Part shown: positions 17,267 to 26,541 of the stretch, in pieces
Position numbering within the stretch: position 1 is the first letter of the stretch
Layout of the letters: every line of letters starts with the position of its first letter
Source: an uncultured Duncaniella sp.
GTDB lineage: Bacteria; Bacteroidota; Bacteroidia; Bacteroidales; Muribaculaceae
DNA: 64,000 bases
Direction of reading: 5' to 3'
Assembly (NCBI RefSeq): GCF_910578445.1
Contig: NZ_CAJTQC010000013.1
Coordinates: 9,858 to 73,857, forward strand
Notes under the pieces: generated by a model
Seen by the model: the letters and a program-made list of their open reading frames with translations, nothing else
What the model was told of the DNA's origin: nothing
Database searches by the model: none
Translations under genes and position numbers: made by a program

Positions 17267-18898
17267 ATGTCGCAGGCCATAAAAACACCCTATCTTCCGG
17301 CATCCACATCCCTTGTCGCAAACATCACGGCAACGCTTATGGTCGTAGCCGGAATCTATCTCACATTTTCGGGACTACGCTACATCGATCCGGGACAGGA
17401 CGAACTCTATCAGGCTCTATGTGTGAGAGGCTATGCCGACTCTCCGCTGGCCATGCTGACATTCCGCATCGGCGCTCTGTGGTGTGAAATATTCGGCGAC
17501 CGCCTTTTGGCTCTGCGTGGCCTCATGTCACTCTGTCATCTGACATCCATCGGTCTCGGATGTGCCTATTTCTATCACCGCACACACAAAATGATTCCAT
17601 GCGCCTTCCTCTTCATGCTGCTATCAGGCATGTCGACCTACACGGCCATGTTTATCTACAACTGGGACACCGGAGCATATCCGTTCATCCTACTTAGCCT
17701 GTTGGCCACCTTATATTATATGTCGGCCAAGACACCGGTGGCGGCCGCATTCATCGGAATAAGCAGCGCACTGATGGTCCTGAGCCGGATACCTACAATC
17801 TGCATACTCCCGCTTTTTCCGGTAATCATAGTCCGTACCGCGCTGAAATCCGGTTCAGTCCGCAGGCCGTCGGTCATTATAACCCGCGATTTGCTCACAG
17901 GTATTGTCGCATTTGTCTTGACCGCGACAATAACAATCATGCTGATGTGCGGTATGGAAACGTATATCCGATCATGGAATCCCGACAACATTATAACGGG
18001 ACACACCTCCATCTCCGATTATCTCGGACGCCTTGTAGAGCTGGGAATACCCAACCTGCTCCTGTGGGGTGTGACAGGATTGCTCTATCTTGCCTCATGG
18101 CTGATTGTAAAATTCAGGCAGACACTTTTTGCCATAATAGCCTCCATATTCTCAATCATCGCCATAGTCGCAGTCGCCTCTGTCCTGCTCAACAAAATTG
18201 ATGCGCCTACAGCAGACTTCGGAATCGCTCAGGGGACATTGGTCATCACCTTGCTCTATCTCCCCATCAGACGACGATTCATCGACCCGGCCACAGCATG
18301 TCCGTCCGACAGACTATGGACTATTGTCGCGTTCTCGCTTGTTGCAGCCGTCGGGTCTAACGGAATTGCCGAACGCCCTCTCGCACTGCCATTGATTCCG
18401 ATTGTCTGCGCATACATCTATCCCTACAGAAACCTGACAATCAGCTGCTACTTTATAATCCTGATGCTGCTGACTCTTAAGATGAGCCTCGGCATCACAA
18501 GAAATAACCGTGAGACACATCAACTGACCACATCACTTGAACGGTTCGAGGGTCTGAAGTTTTCCAAACAGGCCATGCAGCTGTGGAAACCGATAATAGC
18601 CACCGTCAACACCCTTCAGGCCGAGGGACACACAGTCAGATTCTGGGGGCTGTATAAATATCACTTCCAGTATGCTTTCAATTCAGACTGCACGCGCACC
18701 CACAACCTCTACCACTACGATGAGGAGATTCCGGAAATACGCTCTGCGGTGGTCAGCGAACTTTCAGAGAGCGATGCAGTGATATTCCGGGGTGACATGC
18801 GGTGGGACAGACCATGTATGAAAACAATCGACGAACTCATAAAACTCGGATTCCGCCCCGTCAGAATCAGCGATGAGTACAGCCTTCTTCTAAAATAG
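17267..18898 (+). CDS. Polytopic membrane protein, possibly GT-C-type glycosyltransferase
   Basis: 543 residues with roughly eleven or twelve hydrophobic segments and a soluble C-terminal part of about 120 residues. The first periplasmic loop has acidic residues (YIDPGQDELYQALCVRG near 40), the place where GT-C transferases carry their catalytic D/E motif, and the later loops hold short Arg/Tyr-rich stretches. This suggests a lipid-linked sugar transferase, but no family motif is certain. It could instead be a hypothetical envelope protein. It is monocistronic and converges on the AlkD-like gene 50 bases away. Confidence 0.55.
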   Translation: MSQAIKTPYLPASTSLVANITATLMVVAGIYLTFSGLRYIDPGQDELYQALCVRGYADSPLAMLTFRIGALWCEIFGDRLLALRGLMSLCHLTSIGLGCAYFYHRTHKMIPCAFLFMLLSGMSTYTAMFIYNWDTGAYPFILLSLLATLYYMSAKTPVAAAFIGISSALMVLSRIPTICILPLFPVIIVRTALKSGSVRRPSVIITRDLLTGIVAFVLTATITIMLMCGMETYIRSWNPDNIITGHTSISDYLGRLVELGIPNLLLWGVTGLLYLASWLIVKFRQTLFAIIASIFSIIAIVAVASVLLNKIDAPTADFGIAQGTLVITLLYLPIRRRFIDPATACPSDRLWTIVAFSLVAAVGSNGIAERPLALPLIPIVCAYIYPYRNLTISCYFIILMLLTLKMSLGITRNNRETHQLTTSLERFEGLKFSKQAMQLWKPIIATVNTLQAEGHTVRFWGLYKYHFQYAFNSDCTRTHNLYHYDEEIPEIRSAVVSELSESDAVIFRGDMRWDRPCMKTIDELIKLGFRPVRISDEYSLLLK

Positions 18899-18948
18899 GT
18901 CTCTGACACACAAATCAATACACTATAGAAATATGGCTGTCAATCACG

Positions 18949-19497
18949 CTATTCCTCGTCAAGCATAAACTTTATCTCGTCGAACATACTCTGGCAGACG
19001 GGACGTGTCAGGGCGCAGTCGGCCTGAATTTCAGCCTCGACAAAAGGCCTGATTTCAGCCGGACGGCTATATAGCATATTGAACATCAGCCGGAATCCGC
19101 CGTAACGCTCCATTTCATCTGACGAAGCGACGGCATCGACCGCAACATCCATTGCAAACGGCAGATGTCGCAACAATCTGTGGCAAAGTATATCGGCAAC
19201 CTCCGTCGTGATGCACTCGCGCAGCATTTCTGACGCACGCTCGCGCGTCATTGCCTCGCGCGGATAAATCATCGGAGCGAGCAGCATGCTTTCCCTTGTG
19301 CGCGAGTCGGCCCAGAATTCCTCAGCCAGAGCCTGCGAAGGCTCTATCTCAGAGGCTATCTCAACAATCTGCGGAAGATTTAACCCGAACACCATTTTAT
19401 ACTGCAATCCACCCTTGCGGATTGTGTCGGCCACAATACCGTTGCGCATCGCAAAAAGGCGGCGTTTGATTTCCTGTATCTGATTGAATCTGGTCAT
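18949..19497 (-). CDS. AlkD-like DNA alkylation repair / HEAT-repeat protein, short form
   Basis: 182 all-helical residues. The phrase LAEEFWADSRTRESMLLAPM matches the HEAT-like repeat that Bacteroidota AlkD-like proteins carry, and VADILCHRLLRHLPFA the next one. Full AlkD glycosylases are about 230 residues, so this short form may lack part of the DNA-embracing superhelix and its catalytic Asp/Trp set; I could not locate them with confidence. It is a lone gene. The name reflects family annotation, not proven repair activity. Confidence 0.6.
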   Translation of the reverse strand: MTRFNQIQEIKRRLFAMRNGIVADTIRKGGLQYKMVFGLNLPQIVEIASEIEPSQALAEEFWADSRTRESMLLAPMIYPREAMTRERASEMLRECITTEVADILCHRLLRHLPFAMDVAVDAVASSDEMERYGGFRLMFNMLYSRPAEIRPFVEAEIQADCALTRPVCQSMFDEIKFMLDEE

Positions 19498-19636
19498 AAA
19501 AATATATTACATTCGTCGGCATGAACATGGCCACAAACATAGCCATACAACAAAAATAGTCTTTTTTAATCATTTTTCATAATTGGATTGTTAAAAATAT
19601 ATTATCCATCACGTTCCAAATTATTTATAATCATCT

Positions 19637-22066
19637 ATGCGACATTTCATACTTGTGACCATTGCCCTGACATGCCTCATTTCAACCACACTCCATGCCG
19701 CCGACAACAGTCCTGAACCTATTCCGGTCGTGACCGCCGAGGGATATATGACTGCCGGAGGAGGAATCGGAACTCCACCGCGCCCCGACCGACCGAGCGT
19801 TGGACTTGTGTTGAGCGGAGGCGGTGCGAAAGGAATCGGGCACATAGGTTTCATACAAGCCCTCGAAGACAACGACATCCCCATCGACTACATTACAGGC
19901 ACGTCAATGGGTGCAATCGTCGGAGGTCTCTACGCATCGGGGTTCACTCCGAAGGAGATGCTTGAGCTTATCGCCTCGAAAGGCTTCGCATACTGGAGCA
20001 CAGGTAAAATCGATCCGGCATACACATATTTCTACTCCTCACACCACGACACTCCGTCGTTCGTGACCCTGAATCTCGGCAAGGATTCCACACAAATCAC
20101 CTCCGTGCTGCCGATAAGTCTCATCAACCCTATCCCGATGAACTACGCCTTCATCGAGATATTTTCACCGTACACCGTTCAGTGCGGGGCGGACTTCAAC
20201 AATCTTTTCGTACCCTTGCGCACGGTCACTTCCGATGTCTATGCCAAACATAAAGTCGTGCTCGGACGCGGACCGCTGAGCGACGCCGTCAGGATGTCAA
20301 TGTCGTTCCCGATGATTTTCGAACCGATTCTGCTCAACGGTGTGCCGATGTATGACGGAGGAATCTATGACAACTATCCCGTCGACGTGATGATGGATGA
20401 ATTCAATCCTGATTTCGTCATAGGCTCAAACGTAGGCTCAGGAAAATCAGCGCCTGATTCGCGCAACATGATGGACCAGCTTGAAGAAATGATCATGCAG
20501 CCCAACAACTATCCGTTTCCAACCGACAAGGGTGTGAACGTCAGGATAAATCTTGACGAATTCGGGCTGCTCGCCTTTGACAAATATCAGGAGATATATG
20601 ACATAGGCTACCGCCGCGGACTTGAAGTCATGGATTCAATCAAAGCCAAGATAAAAGTACGAGTCCCGAAAGCAACCGTCGAAGCATCGCGAGAGAAATT
20701 CAAGGCCGCGACACCCGAGGTGAAAATCAACCAAGTATCAGTCCACGGTGGGACAGCGATTGAAGACGCCTTTCTGCGTTCGGCATTCGGCCACCGCACC
20801 GAGCCTATGACACTCGAAGAAGGACGGTCGGCATATTACCGCGCAATCAGTTCCGACAAACTTCAGAATTTCGTGCCGACTCCTCTCTACAATGTGCGCG
20901 ACAGCATGATAGACCTCAGTTTCGAAGCAATCATAAAAGACCCGTTCTCTGTCGGAGTGGGAGGCTACATATCATCCTCGACCAACAGCATGCTCTTTTT
21001 CAACGCCGGCTACAACACGCTTAATTTCAACTCAATCAAAACCAACCTGAACGCATGGCTCGGACAAAGCTATCTGGCCGTGGAGGGTGACTTCAGCTTT
21101 ACGCTCAACACCCGTCGGCCATCGGCTCTGCATATGAAAATCGTCAGCTCACGCCAGAAATATCATGAGACTGAAAAGCTCTTCTATCAGATTCACGAAC
21201 CTGATTTCATACGTAAGTCCGAGTCTTTCGTGCGCGCTTTCTATTCAACCGCCCCGACTCTGCGCTCCATATTCACCGCCGGTCTCGCCTACGGTCATCT
21301 GACCGACCGCTACCACGTCGACACGAGCGAGGGGCAGTCGAATCCCAATCATGAGAAAGGCATCTTCGACCTCGGCCAGATTTTCGCCGTATGGGAAAAG
21401 AATACACTCGACAATACCTATGCCCCCACTTCGGGCATCGATCTGAGAGCTTCGGTCAGAGGCATAGCAGGAAAATACCGCTATCGGCCGTCGGGCGACT
21501 CCGGACGAAACAGCGACCGCAACATCAAATGGATTCAGGCCCACATTACCGCCGCCGACTATCTTGACATCAGCAAGCGTTTCTCGCTCGGTCTGACCGG
21601 ACAGGCATTATTGTCGACACGCAAACTGCTTCCCGGCTATGATGCGTCAATCGTCGCGTCTGAAGCGTTTCATCCCACACCTGCAAGCTACAACAGTTTC
21701 AATGCCAAGCTCCGTGCAAATTCATTTCTGACAGCCGGAGTTGTGCCTATTCTGAAACTCTCAGGTACATTTCAGCTCAGAGGCTCATTCCACTGCTTCA
21801 TGCCGATACGCAAAATCACCTATGGACTGCCGGCCGACAGCAATTATGATGACACAGGAAGCCATCTCCTCGCTCCGCCGGAAGCCACTGCAAAATATGG
21901 AAAATGGTTAAGCAATCTGGAATTTTTCGGAGAGCTTCAAGCCGTGCTGGCACTTCCGTTCGGTTCGGTAAGCGCCTATGGCAACTACACCTCAGCCCAT
22001 GACAGCAACTGGAATTTCGGCATCTCAATCGGAGCATTCATCCTCGCCCCGAAGTTCTTTGATTAG
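19637..22066 (+). CDS. Patatin-like phospholipase with C-terminal outer-membrane barrel
   Basis: 809 residues. Signal peptide to about residue 21 (TTLHAAD). Patatin domain: oxyanion loop GGGAKG at 61-66, nucleophile elbow GTSMG with Ser90, and catalytic Asp240 in MYDGGIYDNYP. A POTRA-like segment follows near 355-430 (VKINQVSVHGGTAIED), then about 380 residues of alternating beta strands (VGVGGYISSSTNSMLFF onward) ending LAPKFFD with terminal aromatic residues, as in BamA/TamA-type barrels. This matches the PlpD/type Vd design in which the barrel presents or exports the lipase. It is a single gene with no clear TAnnTTTG promoter. Confidence 0.88.
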   Translation: MRHFILVTIALTCLISTTLHAADNSPEPIPVVTAEGYMTAGGGIGTPPRPDRPSVGLVLSGGGAKGIGHIGFIQALEDNDIPIDYITGTSMGAIVGGLYASGFTPKEMLELIASKGFAYWSTGKIDPAYTYFYSSHHDTPSFVTLNLGKDSTQITSVLPISLINPIPMNYAFIEIFSPYTVQCGADFNNLFVPLRTVTSDVYAKHKVVLGRGPLSDAVRMSMSFPMIFEPILLNGVPMYDGGIYDNYPVDVMMDEFNPDFVIGSNVGSGKSAPDSRNMMDQLEEMIMQPNNYPFPTDKGVNVRINLDEFGLLAFDKYQEIYDIGYRRGLEVMDSIKAKIKVRVPKATVEASREKFKAATPEVKINQVSVHGGTAIEDAFLRSAFGHRTEPMTLEEGRSAYYRAISSDKLQNFVPTPLYNVRDSMIDLSFEAIIKDPFSVGVGGYISSSTNSMLFFNAGYNTLNFNSIKTNLNAWLGQSYLAVEGDFSFTLNTRRPSALHMKIVSSRQKYHETEKLFYQIHEPDFIRKSESFVRAFYSTAPTLRSIFTAGLAYGHLTDRYHVDTSEGQSNPNHEKGIFDLGQIFAVWEKNTLDNTYAPTSGIDLRASVRGIAGKYRYRPSGDSGRNSDRNIKWIQAHITAADYLDISKRFSLGLTGQALLSTRKLLPGYDASIVASEAFHPTPASYNSFNAKLRANSFLTAGVVPILKLSGTFQLRGSFHCFMPIRKITYGLPADSNYDDTGSHLLAPPEATAKYGKWLSNLEFFGELQAVLALPFGSVSAYGNYTSAHDSNWNFGISIGAFILAPKFFD

Positions 22067-22078
22067 TCCGTCTCCCCC

Positions 22079-22756
22079 CTATCCTGCCGGTGGCCACTGC
22101 CGTCCATCAATCATGAATGTCTTACAGCCGAGTGTTCGGGCAGGGACGATGTCCTTGCTGTAGCTGTCGCCGACCACAAGCACCTGAGCAGGCGGCAGTC
22201 CGAGCGCCTCCACTCCCATACGGAATATGGCCGGATCAGGTTTCCTGACACCGACCACGGCGCTCTCAATCACAGACAGGAAATAACGGCCGATACCGAA
22301 ATCCTCAAGCACGGCATTGATATTTCCATAAAAATTCGAGACGAGCACCATCGGATAGCAGGGGGCAAGCTTTCGGAGAACGGCGGCCGACTCGCCGACA
22401 CACTCACGTGCATGGTCATAGCAGTAGCCGGCAATCTCGTCGGTCTTTTCAAGCAATGATTCAGCAATACATCCCCTTTCTGACAAGCGCTGCAATTCGA
22501 TAGCGATTTTCTTTTCCATCAGCTCGCGGAAAGTATCGCCGGGAACTACAATCCTATTTGCAGCCAAAGCCCTCTCGGCATAGACATAGGCATCAATAAA
22601 ATCATCTATGCCGACACTTACCCCGGCCTTGCCATAAGCCTCGCGTATGATATGACTCCAATGGTCGCCATGCGAGTCAAGCGTCCCGCCATAGTCAAAG
22701 ATAATGCCCTTGACATCATGGTCGATTATCAACGATTCAATAGTCCCCATTCTCAA
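22079..22756 (-). CDS. HAD family hydrolase in the lipid cluster
   Basis: 225 residues. HAD motif I FDYGGTLD, motif II LVSNF near the middle, a lysine-bearing motif III (VRKPDPAIF) and motif IV VGDSYSKDI are all present, with a C1-type helical cap between I and II. The start at 22756 overlaps the upstream CDP-alcohol transferase gene by 20 bases; a second Met at 22750 is equally possible. As last gene of the head-group cluster it may dephosphorylate a phosphorylated head group, sugar or lipid intermediate. Substrate unknown. Confidence 0.8.
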   Translation of the reverse strand: MRMGTIESLIIDHDVKGIIFDYGGTLDSHGDHWSHIIREAYGKAGVSVGIDDFIDAYVYAERALAANRIVVPGDTFRELMEKKIAIELQRLSERGCIAESLLEKTDEIAGYCYDHARECVGESAAVLRKLAPCYPMVLVSNFYGNINAVLEDFGIGRYFLSVIESAVVGVRKPDPAIFRMGVEALGLPPAQVLVVGDSYSKDIVPARTLGCKTFMIDGRQWPPAG

Positions 22757-23684
22757 GTCTAAGCGTCAGACGACGGCAAAAGTGTTCATGACGCACAATC
22801 ATGTAGACGAGCAGCGCGTTGAACACCGTAAGCTCGGCTATGAAGTAAATCCACGGCTGCCCGATGAACAATGTTGTGAAAAGAGTAATCACACGCCAGT
22901 TGAACGACAGAATATTGGTATATTTCATCAGCGGAAGCGATTCCCGACGAAAATCATCACGGAAAGACTGAGGAATATTGCCCGACGGGAAACGGCGGTG
23001 CAATTCGCGCCGTAGAGCCTGCAATGCAGGAGATGTGGCCTCCTGCTGACGGGTGTAGGCCAGATAGAATCCCATGGTAAGCCGTTTCCAGAAATTGCTT
23101 TTCCATGTGACACCGCTTTCTGCCAGCTGACGGCGCAGCTGGCTCACGCTGTCGAGCTCGCTGCCGTCCTCACCTTTCAGAAAATAAAGATGGAACTGAC
23201 GGTAATAATCGGCCATCGCAGCCTGCTTCGTATGGCAGATTCCCGTCACACAGGCTATAATCCATATGACCCACGGATGGTCGCCAAAGAATGCGGAGAA
23301 GTGGATTTCACGGAAAACGATGGCAAGATAGATGGTGACAAACCAGAAGTCGCCACAAAGACCGTCGAGTATGCGGCCTATGCGCGAATACTGCTTCGTC
23401 AGACGTGCGAGCTGGCCGTCGGCGCTGTCAAACGAATTGGCCCACACCAGCAGCAGCATGCCTATGACATTAAGTTTAAGCTCCGGAAAGTAGAACAACA
23501 CCCCTGCACCTATCCCAAGGAAAATAGCAGCGATGGTGATGGCATTGGGACTCACACCGAAGCGCGCCGCCAACCGGGCCCACATGAAACCGATGGGCCG
23601 GTAGAAAGCGAGGTCGATGTGTTCCTCTGTGTCCATTGACTTCAGCGAACGCTGATAGTCATCCTTGTGGAGCTGATTCATCAA
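22737..23684 (-). CDS. CDP-alcohol phosphatidyltransferase family protein with altered active-site spacing
   Basis: 315 residues with several membrane segments. The family motif D(x2)DG(x2)AR(x8)G(x3)D(x3)D is seen as DSADGQLARLTKQYSRIG, then RIL and DGLCGD. The last Asp comes one residue late, D(x4)D rather than D(x3)D; I checked this against the nucleotides. The middle (HLYFLKGEDGSELDSV) and C-terminal hydrophobic part are unlike PgsA or PssA. It overlaps the PAP2-like gene by 4 bases (ATGA) and the HAD gene by 20. Likely transfers a phospho-alcohol from a CDP-activated donor, acceptor unknown. Confidence 0.78.
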   Translation of the reverse strand: MMNQLHKDDYQRSLKSMDTEEHIDLAFYRPIGFMWARLAARFGVSPNAITIAAIFLGIGAGVLFYFPELKLNVIGMLLLVWANSFDSADGQLARLTKQYSRIGRILDGLCGDFWFVTIYLAIVFREIHFSAFFGDHPWVIWIIACVTGICHTKQAAMADYYRQFHLYFLKGEDGSELDSVSQLRRQLAESGVTWKSNFWKRLTMGFYLAYTRQQEATSPALQALRRELHRRFPSGNIPQSFRDDFRRESLPLMKYTNILSFNWRVITLFTTLFIGQPWIYFIAELTVFNALLVYMIVRHEHFCRRLTLRLENGDY

Positions 23685-24631
23685 TTGGTTGAACTTGGAG
23701 TTGATATATAGCGGGTGTATGAATTCATAAACCGTGCGAAGGCCGGGATGTTCATCAGCACGTATTCAAATATCGCGTATCCGATGAGCGTGCAGGCTAT
23801 TCCGGCAAGCACATCAATCACATAATGATGCGAAGTATAGACGGCCGTAAACCATATACCCATACATATTACAGCGAAAAGCACACGCATCCACCACGGA
23901 CAGCGCGCCTTGAGCGAGTAGATGAAAGCTATGAGCATATAGGCAGAGTGGAGCGACGGCAGGGCGGCAAAGACATTGGCGTTGCGCGAATAGAGGCCAT
24001 GGAAAATATTCAGACCTGTCATCTCGTCCCACCGGCCGAGTCCGGCAACCTCACCGGGTGTCCCGATTATGAAATCGAATCCATGAGACGCCACATACCA
24101 CGGCGGAGCGGCGGGATGGACATAGTAGAAGGCGAATCCGAGAAGATTCACGAACAGAAATACGAGCGAGAAATGGAGATAGACCCGATACTGCCGCTTG
24201 AAATACAGCCACAAGCCGAAAAGAATTGGAACAGGAACCCAGCAGAGATAGAAAATCCCTGCAAAGAAGTCCATCAGCTTGCTCGTATGCAGTTCAAAAA
24301 ACTCGTTTGGCGTTAGTGTGCCGGCAGCGGTTACTATTCCGAACAGATTCTTCTCGTTTTCATAAAGATTCTTTATGTCGACAGGGTTCACCTCATAGTT
24401 GGGGAGAATATTCATCCAATCATACGATATGCCGAACACCGCAAACGGAAGCATCGCAACCACAAGACGGCGAGTCGTGTCAGTCACGAAAAGCAACAGT
24501 GTCAGTATGACAGCGAGATAGATATGTTCCGGCCTGAATCCCACGCAGAGGCAGGTCACAAGCAGCCAGATAAGCACTACCGGGATGATGATGGATGTCT
24601 CCCGGCGCGACGGAAGATTGATTACAGACAT
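23681..24631 (-). CDS. PAP2/AUR1-like transferase, candidate inositol phosphosphingolipid synthase
   Basis: 316 residues, about six or seven membrane segments. The PAP2 catalytic signature is intact: YVHPAAPPWY near 170, AALPSLHSAYM near 222 with the first His, and TSHHYVIDVLAG near 266 with the second His and Asp. The order and the Asp/Leu-rich N-terminal half (YDWMNILPNYEV) match the AUR1/inositol phosphotransferase branch rather than simple phosphatases. In yeast AUR1 moves phosphoinositol from PI to ceramide. The neighbours (CDP-alcohol transferases, PgpA) fit a role in inositol phosphorylceramide or a similar lipid, by inference. Confidence 0.8.
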   Translation of the reverse strand: MSVINLPSRRETSIIIPVVLIWLLVTCLCVGFRPEHIYLAVILTLLLFVTDTTRRLVVAMLPFAVFGISYDWMNILPNYEVNPVDIKNLYENEKNLFGIVTAAGTLTPNEFFELHTSKLMDFFAGIFYLCWVPVPILFGLWLYFKRQYRVYLHFSLVFLFVNLLGFAFYYVHPAAPPWYVASHGFDFIIGTPGEVAGLGRWDEMTGLNIFHGLYSRNANVFAALPSLHSAYMLIAFIYSLKARCPWWMRVLFAVICMGIWFTAVYTSHHYVIDVLAGIACTLIGYAIFEYVLMNIPAFARFMNSYTRYISTPSSTN

Positions 24632-24650
24632 TGACAGACTGTTTTAAGTT

Positions 24651-25367
24651 TTATTTCTTGTCTTTCAAAAGCCTGCGGCAGTGGTTGATGCGGGCAAAGG
24701 CTGTGATGTTGGCAAAGACAGCAATGACACTCATGCAGACGATGAGGATAATGACAGCATTGAAAGATGCGGGGTCTACACACTGACCAACAATTCCTGT
24801 GGCAAGTGCTCCGATTGTAGTCACGACCACACGCTCGGGACGCTGCATGAAACCGACCTTACATTCCAGACCGAGTCCCTCGGCACGCGCACGGACATAG
24901 CTCACCATAATCGAACCGACCAAGGCCACAAAGGTTATAAGCGCCCCGATGATATAGTCGGTCTGAATGAGATAATAGCTCAGACCTCCGAGTGTGAACA
25001 ATTCGCAATAGCGGTCAAGCACAGAATCATACATCGCTCCGAATGTCGATGTCATGTTGCCGAGACGGGCCACCTGACCGTCGAGCATGTCGAAAAGAGA
25101 GAACAGAATGATGACCACGCCACCCCATGTGAGAAGGCCATAGTTCATATCGGTCTGAGTTGCTGTATATCCGGCATAGACAAAAATAATTGCGGCAGCT
25201 ATATTGCCGAGCAGACCGATAGTGGTAACCATATTGGGTGTGACACCGATGCGAATCAGGAAACGCACGAAAGGATTGATTACAAAATAGATGCCTTGCT
25301 GAAGGCTATCGCGGAAACGCTTGAACATGGATTTTTTCTGTGAGATTGTTATTTCGTTGTCAGGCAT
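24651..25367 (-). CDS. CDP-alcohol phosphatidyltransferase, phosphatidylinositol-phosphate-synthase-like
   Basis: 238 residues. The canonical motif is complete: Asp93, Asp96-Gly97, Ala100-Arg101, Gly110, Asp114, Asp118. After it comes SYVRARAEGLGLECKVGFM then RPERVV, which is the pattern of PgsA and of actinobacterial PI-phosphate synthases. Six membrane segments fit. It would condense CDP-diacylglycerol with a phosphorylated alcohol such as inositol 3-phosphate or glycerol 3-phosphate. The adjacent PgpA-like phosphatase would then remove the phosphate. Substrate choice is inference from context. Confidence 0.83.
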   Translation of the reverse strand: MPDNEITISQKKSMFKRFRDSLQQGIYFVINPFVRFLIRIGVTPNMVTTIGLLGNIAAAIIFVYAGYTATQTDMNYGLLTWGGVVIILFSLFDMLDGQVARLGNMTSTFGAMYDSVLDRYCELFTLGGLSYYLIQTDYIIGALITFVALVGSIMVSYVRARAEGLGLECKVGFMQRPERVVVTTIGALATGIVGQCVDPASFNAVIILIVCMSVIAVFANITAFARINHCRRLLKDKK

Positions 25368-25403
25368 TTTATTCTAAAATTAAAAAATTCTTTATGTTTC
25401 AAT

Positions 25404-25991
25404 TCATGGGCGAGACGGCTTTCCGGAGTCAGATTTTTTATTGCCGAGAGCCACGAGGCGGTCATAGCGAAGAATCATATCCACAAGACGTATGGCATAT
25501 GGATCGAATGCCGTAGGGCGATAAACGAAGTTGCGTTGCAGGACAAAATTCCAGCCCCACGACACAGCGAGAGATGCTGCAAGGCGTGCCGCCGCAAAAA
25601 TGCCATCCGGCTTGAAACCGAGATTAATTAGCCACTCCCAATTTGACAGGAGAGTCGCAAGGCCGGTCGTGCCATACATGTTGAGAAGCAGCGAACCGGT
25701 CCAGACGAGAAAATATTTCACGCCTACGGCTTTGACGCTCTGCCCGGCCGCATGGAAGGTGAAACGGTAGTTTATGCAGCAGTTGACCACACCTCCGGCA
25801 ATCGCTCCGACAGCCACCGAAAGATTGGAACGGTAAAACGGTTCGAGAGCTATGAATACGAATGAGTAGAATAGCATACTCATCCCGAGGTCAATCCATG
25901 AGGCCACCTGCGATGACACAGATGAGCGCAGGAAAGTGGAAACGAGACCGCCTCCGTGAAGAAATTTATGTTTCAGCTGTGAAAAATTCAT
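25404..25991 (-). CDS. GtrA-like family membrane protein
   Basis: 195 residues with four predicted membrane segments (LGMSMLFYSFVFIAL, VAVGAIAGGVVNCCIN, YFLVWTGSLLLNMYG, and a last one near 145). NYRFTFHA and NFVLQRNFVY are the two phenylalanine-rich strings typical of GtrA proteins. GtrA relatives are thought to flip or present polyprenyl- or lipid-linked intermediates. Sitting between the PgpA-like and PIP-synthase-like genes, it may translocate a lipid of this pathway. The C-terminal 40 residues are soluble and basic. Confidence 0.78.
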   Translation of the reverse strand: MNFSQLKHKFLHGGGLVSTFLRSSVSSQVASWIDLGMSMLFYSFVFIALEPFYRSNLSVAVGAIAGGVVNCCINYRFTFHAAGQSVKAVGVKYFLVWTGSLLLNMYGTTGLATLLSNWEWLINLGFKPDGIFAAARLAASLAVSWGWNFVLQRNFVYRPTAFDPYAIRLVDMILRYDRLVALGNKKSDSGKPSRP

Positions 25992-26025
25992 TTATAGTAC
26001 TTTACAGGATGAAAACATGGTATTT

Positions 26026-26541
26026 TCAGGTGAACATATACATCGCGAGGGCAAGAATCACCGCTCCATAGATTCCGGCAAGAATATCGTCGGCCATGAT
26101 ACCTGTGCCACCGGGCAGATCTTCCATCTTTCGCACCCCCAAGGGCTTTACGATGTCAAAAAAGCGGAACAGCACCAGCGAGACAAACGCCCATAGCCAG
26201 AAAGCACCGCTCTCGAGCGGACAGGGTGTGGATGCAAACACCGAAAGCGGCAGCATTGTGATCCACTGTCCGACAGTCTCGTCCATGACGACACGCGACG
26301 GATCAGGCCCCCAGAAGTTTTCGGCGATACCGGCCGACCATATTCCCAAAGCGGTGAACACGACAATCAGTCCGAGCGTAGCAAGGAATGTCCCGGTCAC
26401 ATGGCCTGTCAATGCAAGCGGCAGCCAAAGCAAAAGACCGACAACAGCTCCGGCCGTACCGGGTCCCCACGGCCAGTAGCCGGCGCCAAACGACGTGGCA
26501 ATGAATTTAGGGAAAAACGGAAAGTGTCGGTTTTCTGTCAT
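26026..26541 (-). CDS. PgpA-like phosphatidylglycerophosphatase / PI-phosphate phosphatase
   Basis: 171 residues, the PgpA length. Conserved blocks: GYWPWGPGTAGAVVG (N-terminal membrane helix), DPSRVVMDETVGQWI (acidic active-site residues), RFFDIVKPLGVRKMEDLPGG and IMADDILAGIYG. Its ATG overlaps the stop of the ATP-grasp gene by 4 bases. E. coli PgpA dephosphorylates PG-phosphate; in inositol-lipid clusters of Bacteroides a PgpA-like enzyme is, as I recall, the PI-phosphate phosphatase. Which one this is cannot be told from sequence alone. Confidence 0.85.
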   Translation of the reverse strand: MTENRHFPFFPKFIATSFGAGYWPWGPGTAGAVVGLLLWLPLALTGHVTGTFLATLGLIVVFTALGIWSAGIAENFWGPDPSRVVMDETVGQWITMLPLSVFASTPCPLESGAFWLWAFVSLVLFRFFDIVKPLGVRKMEDLPGGTGIMADDILAGIYGAVILALAMYMFT

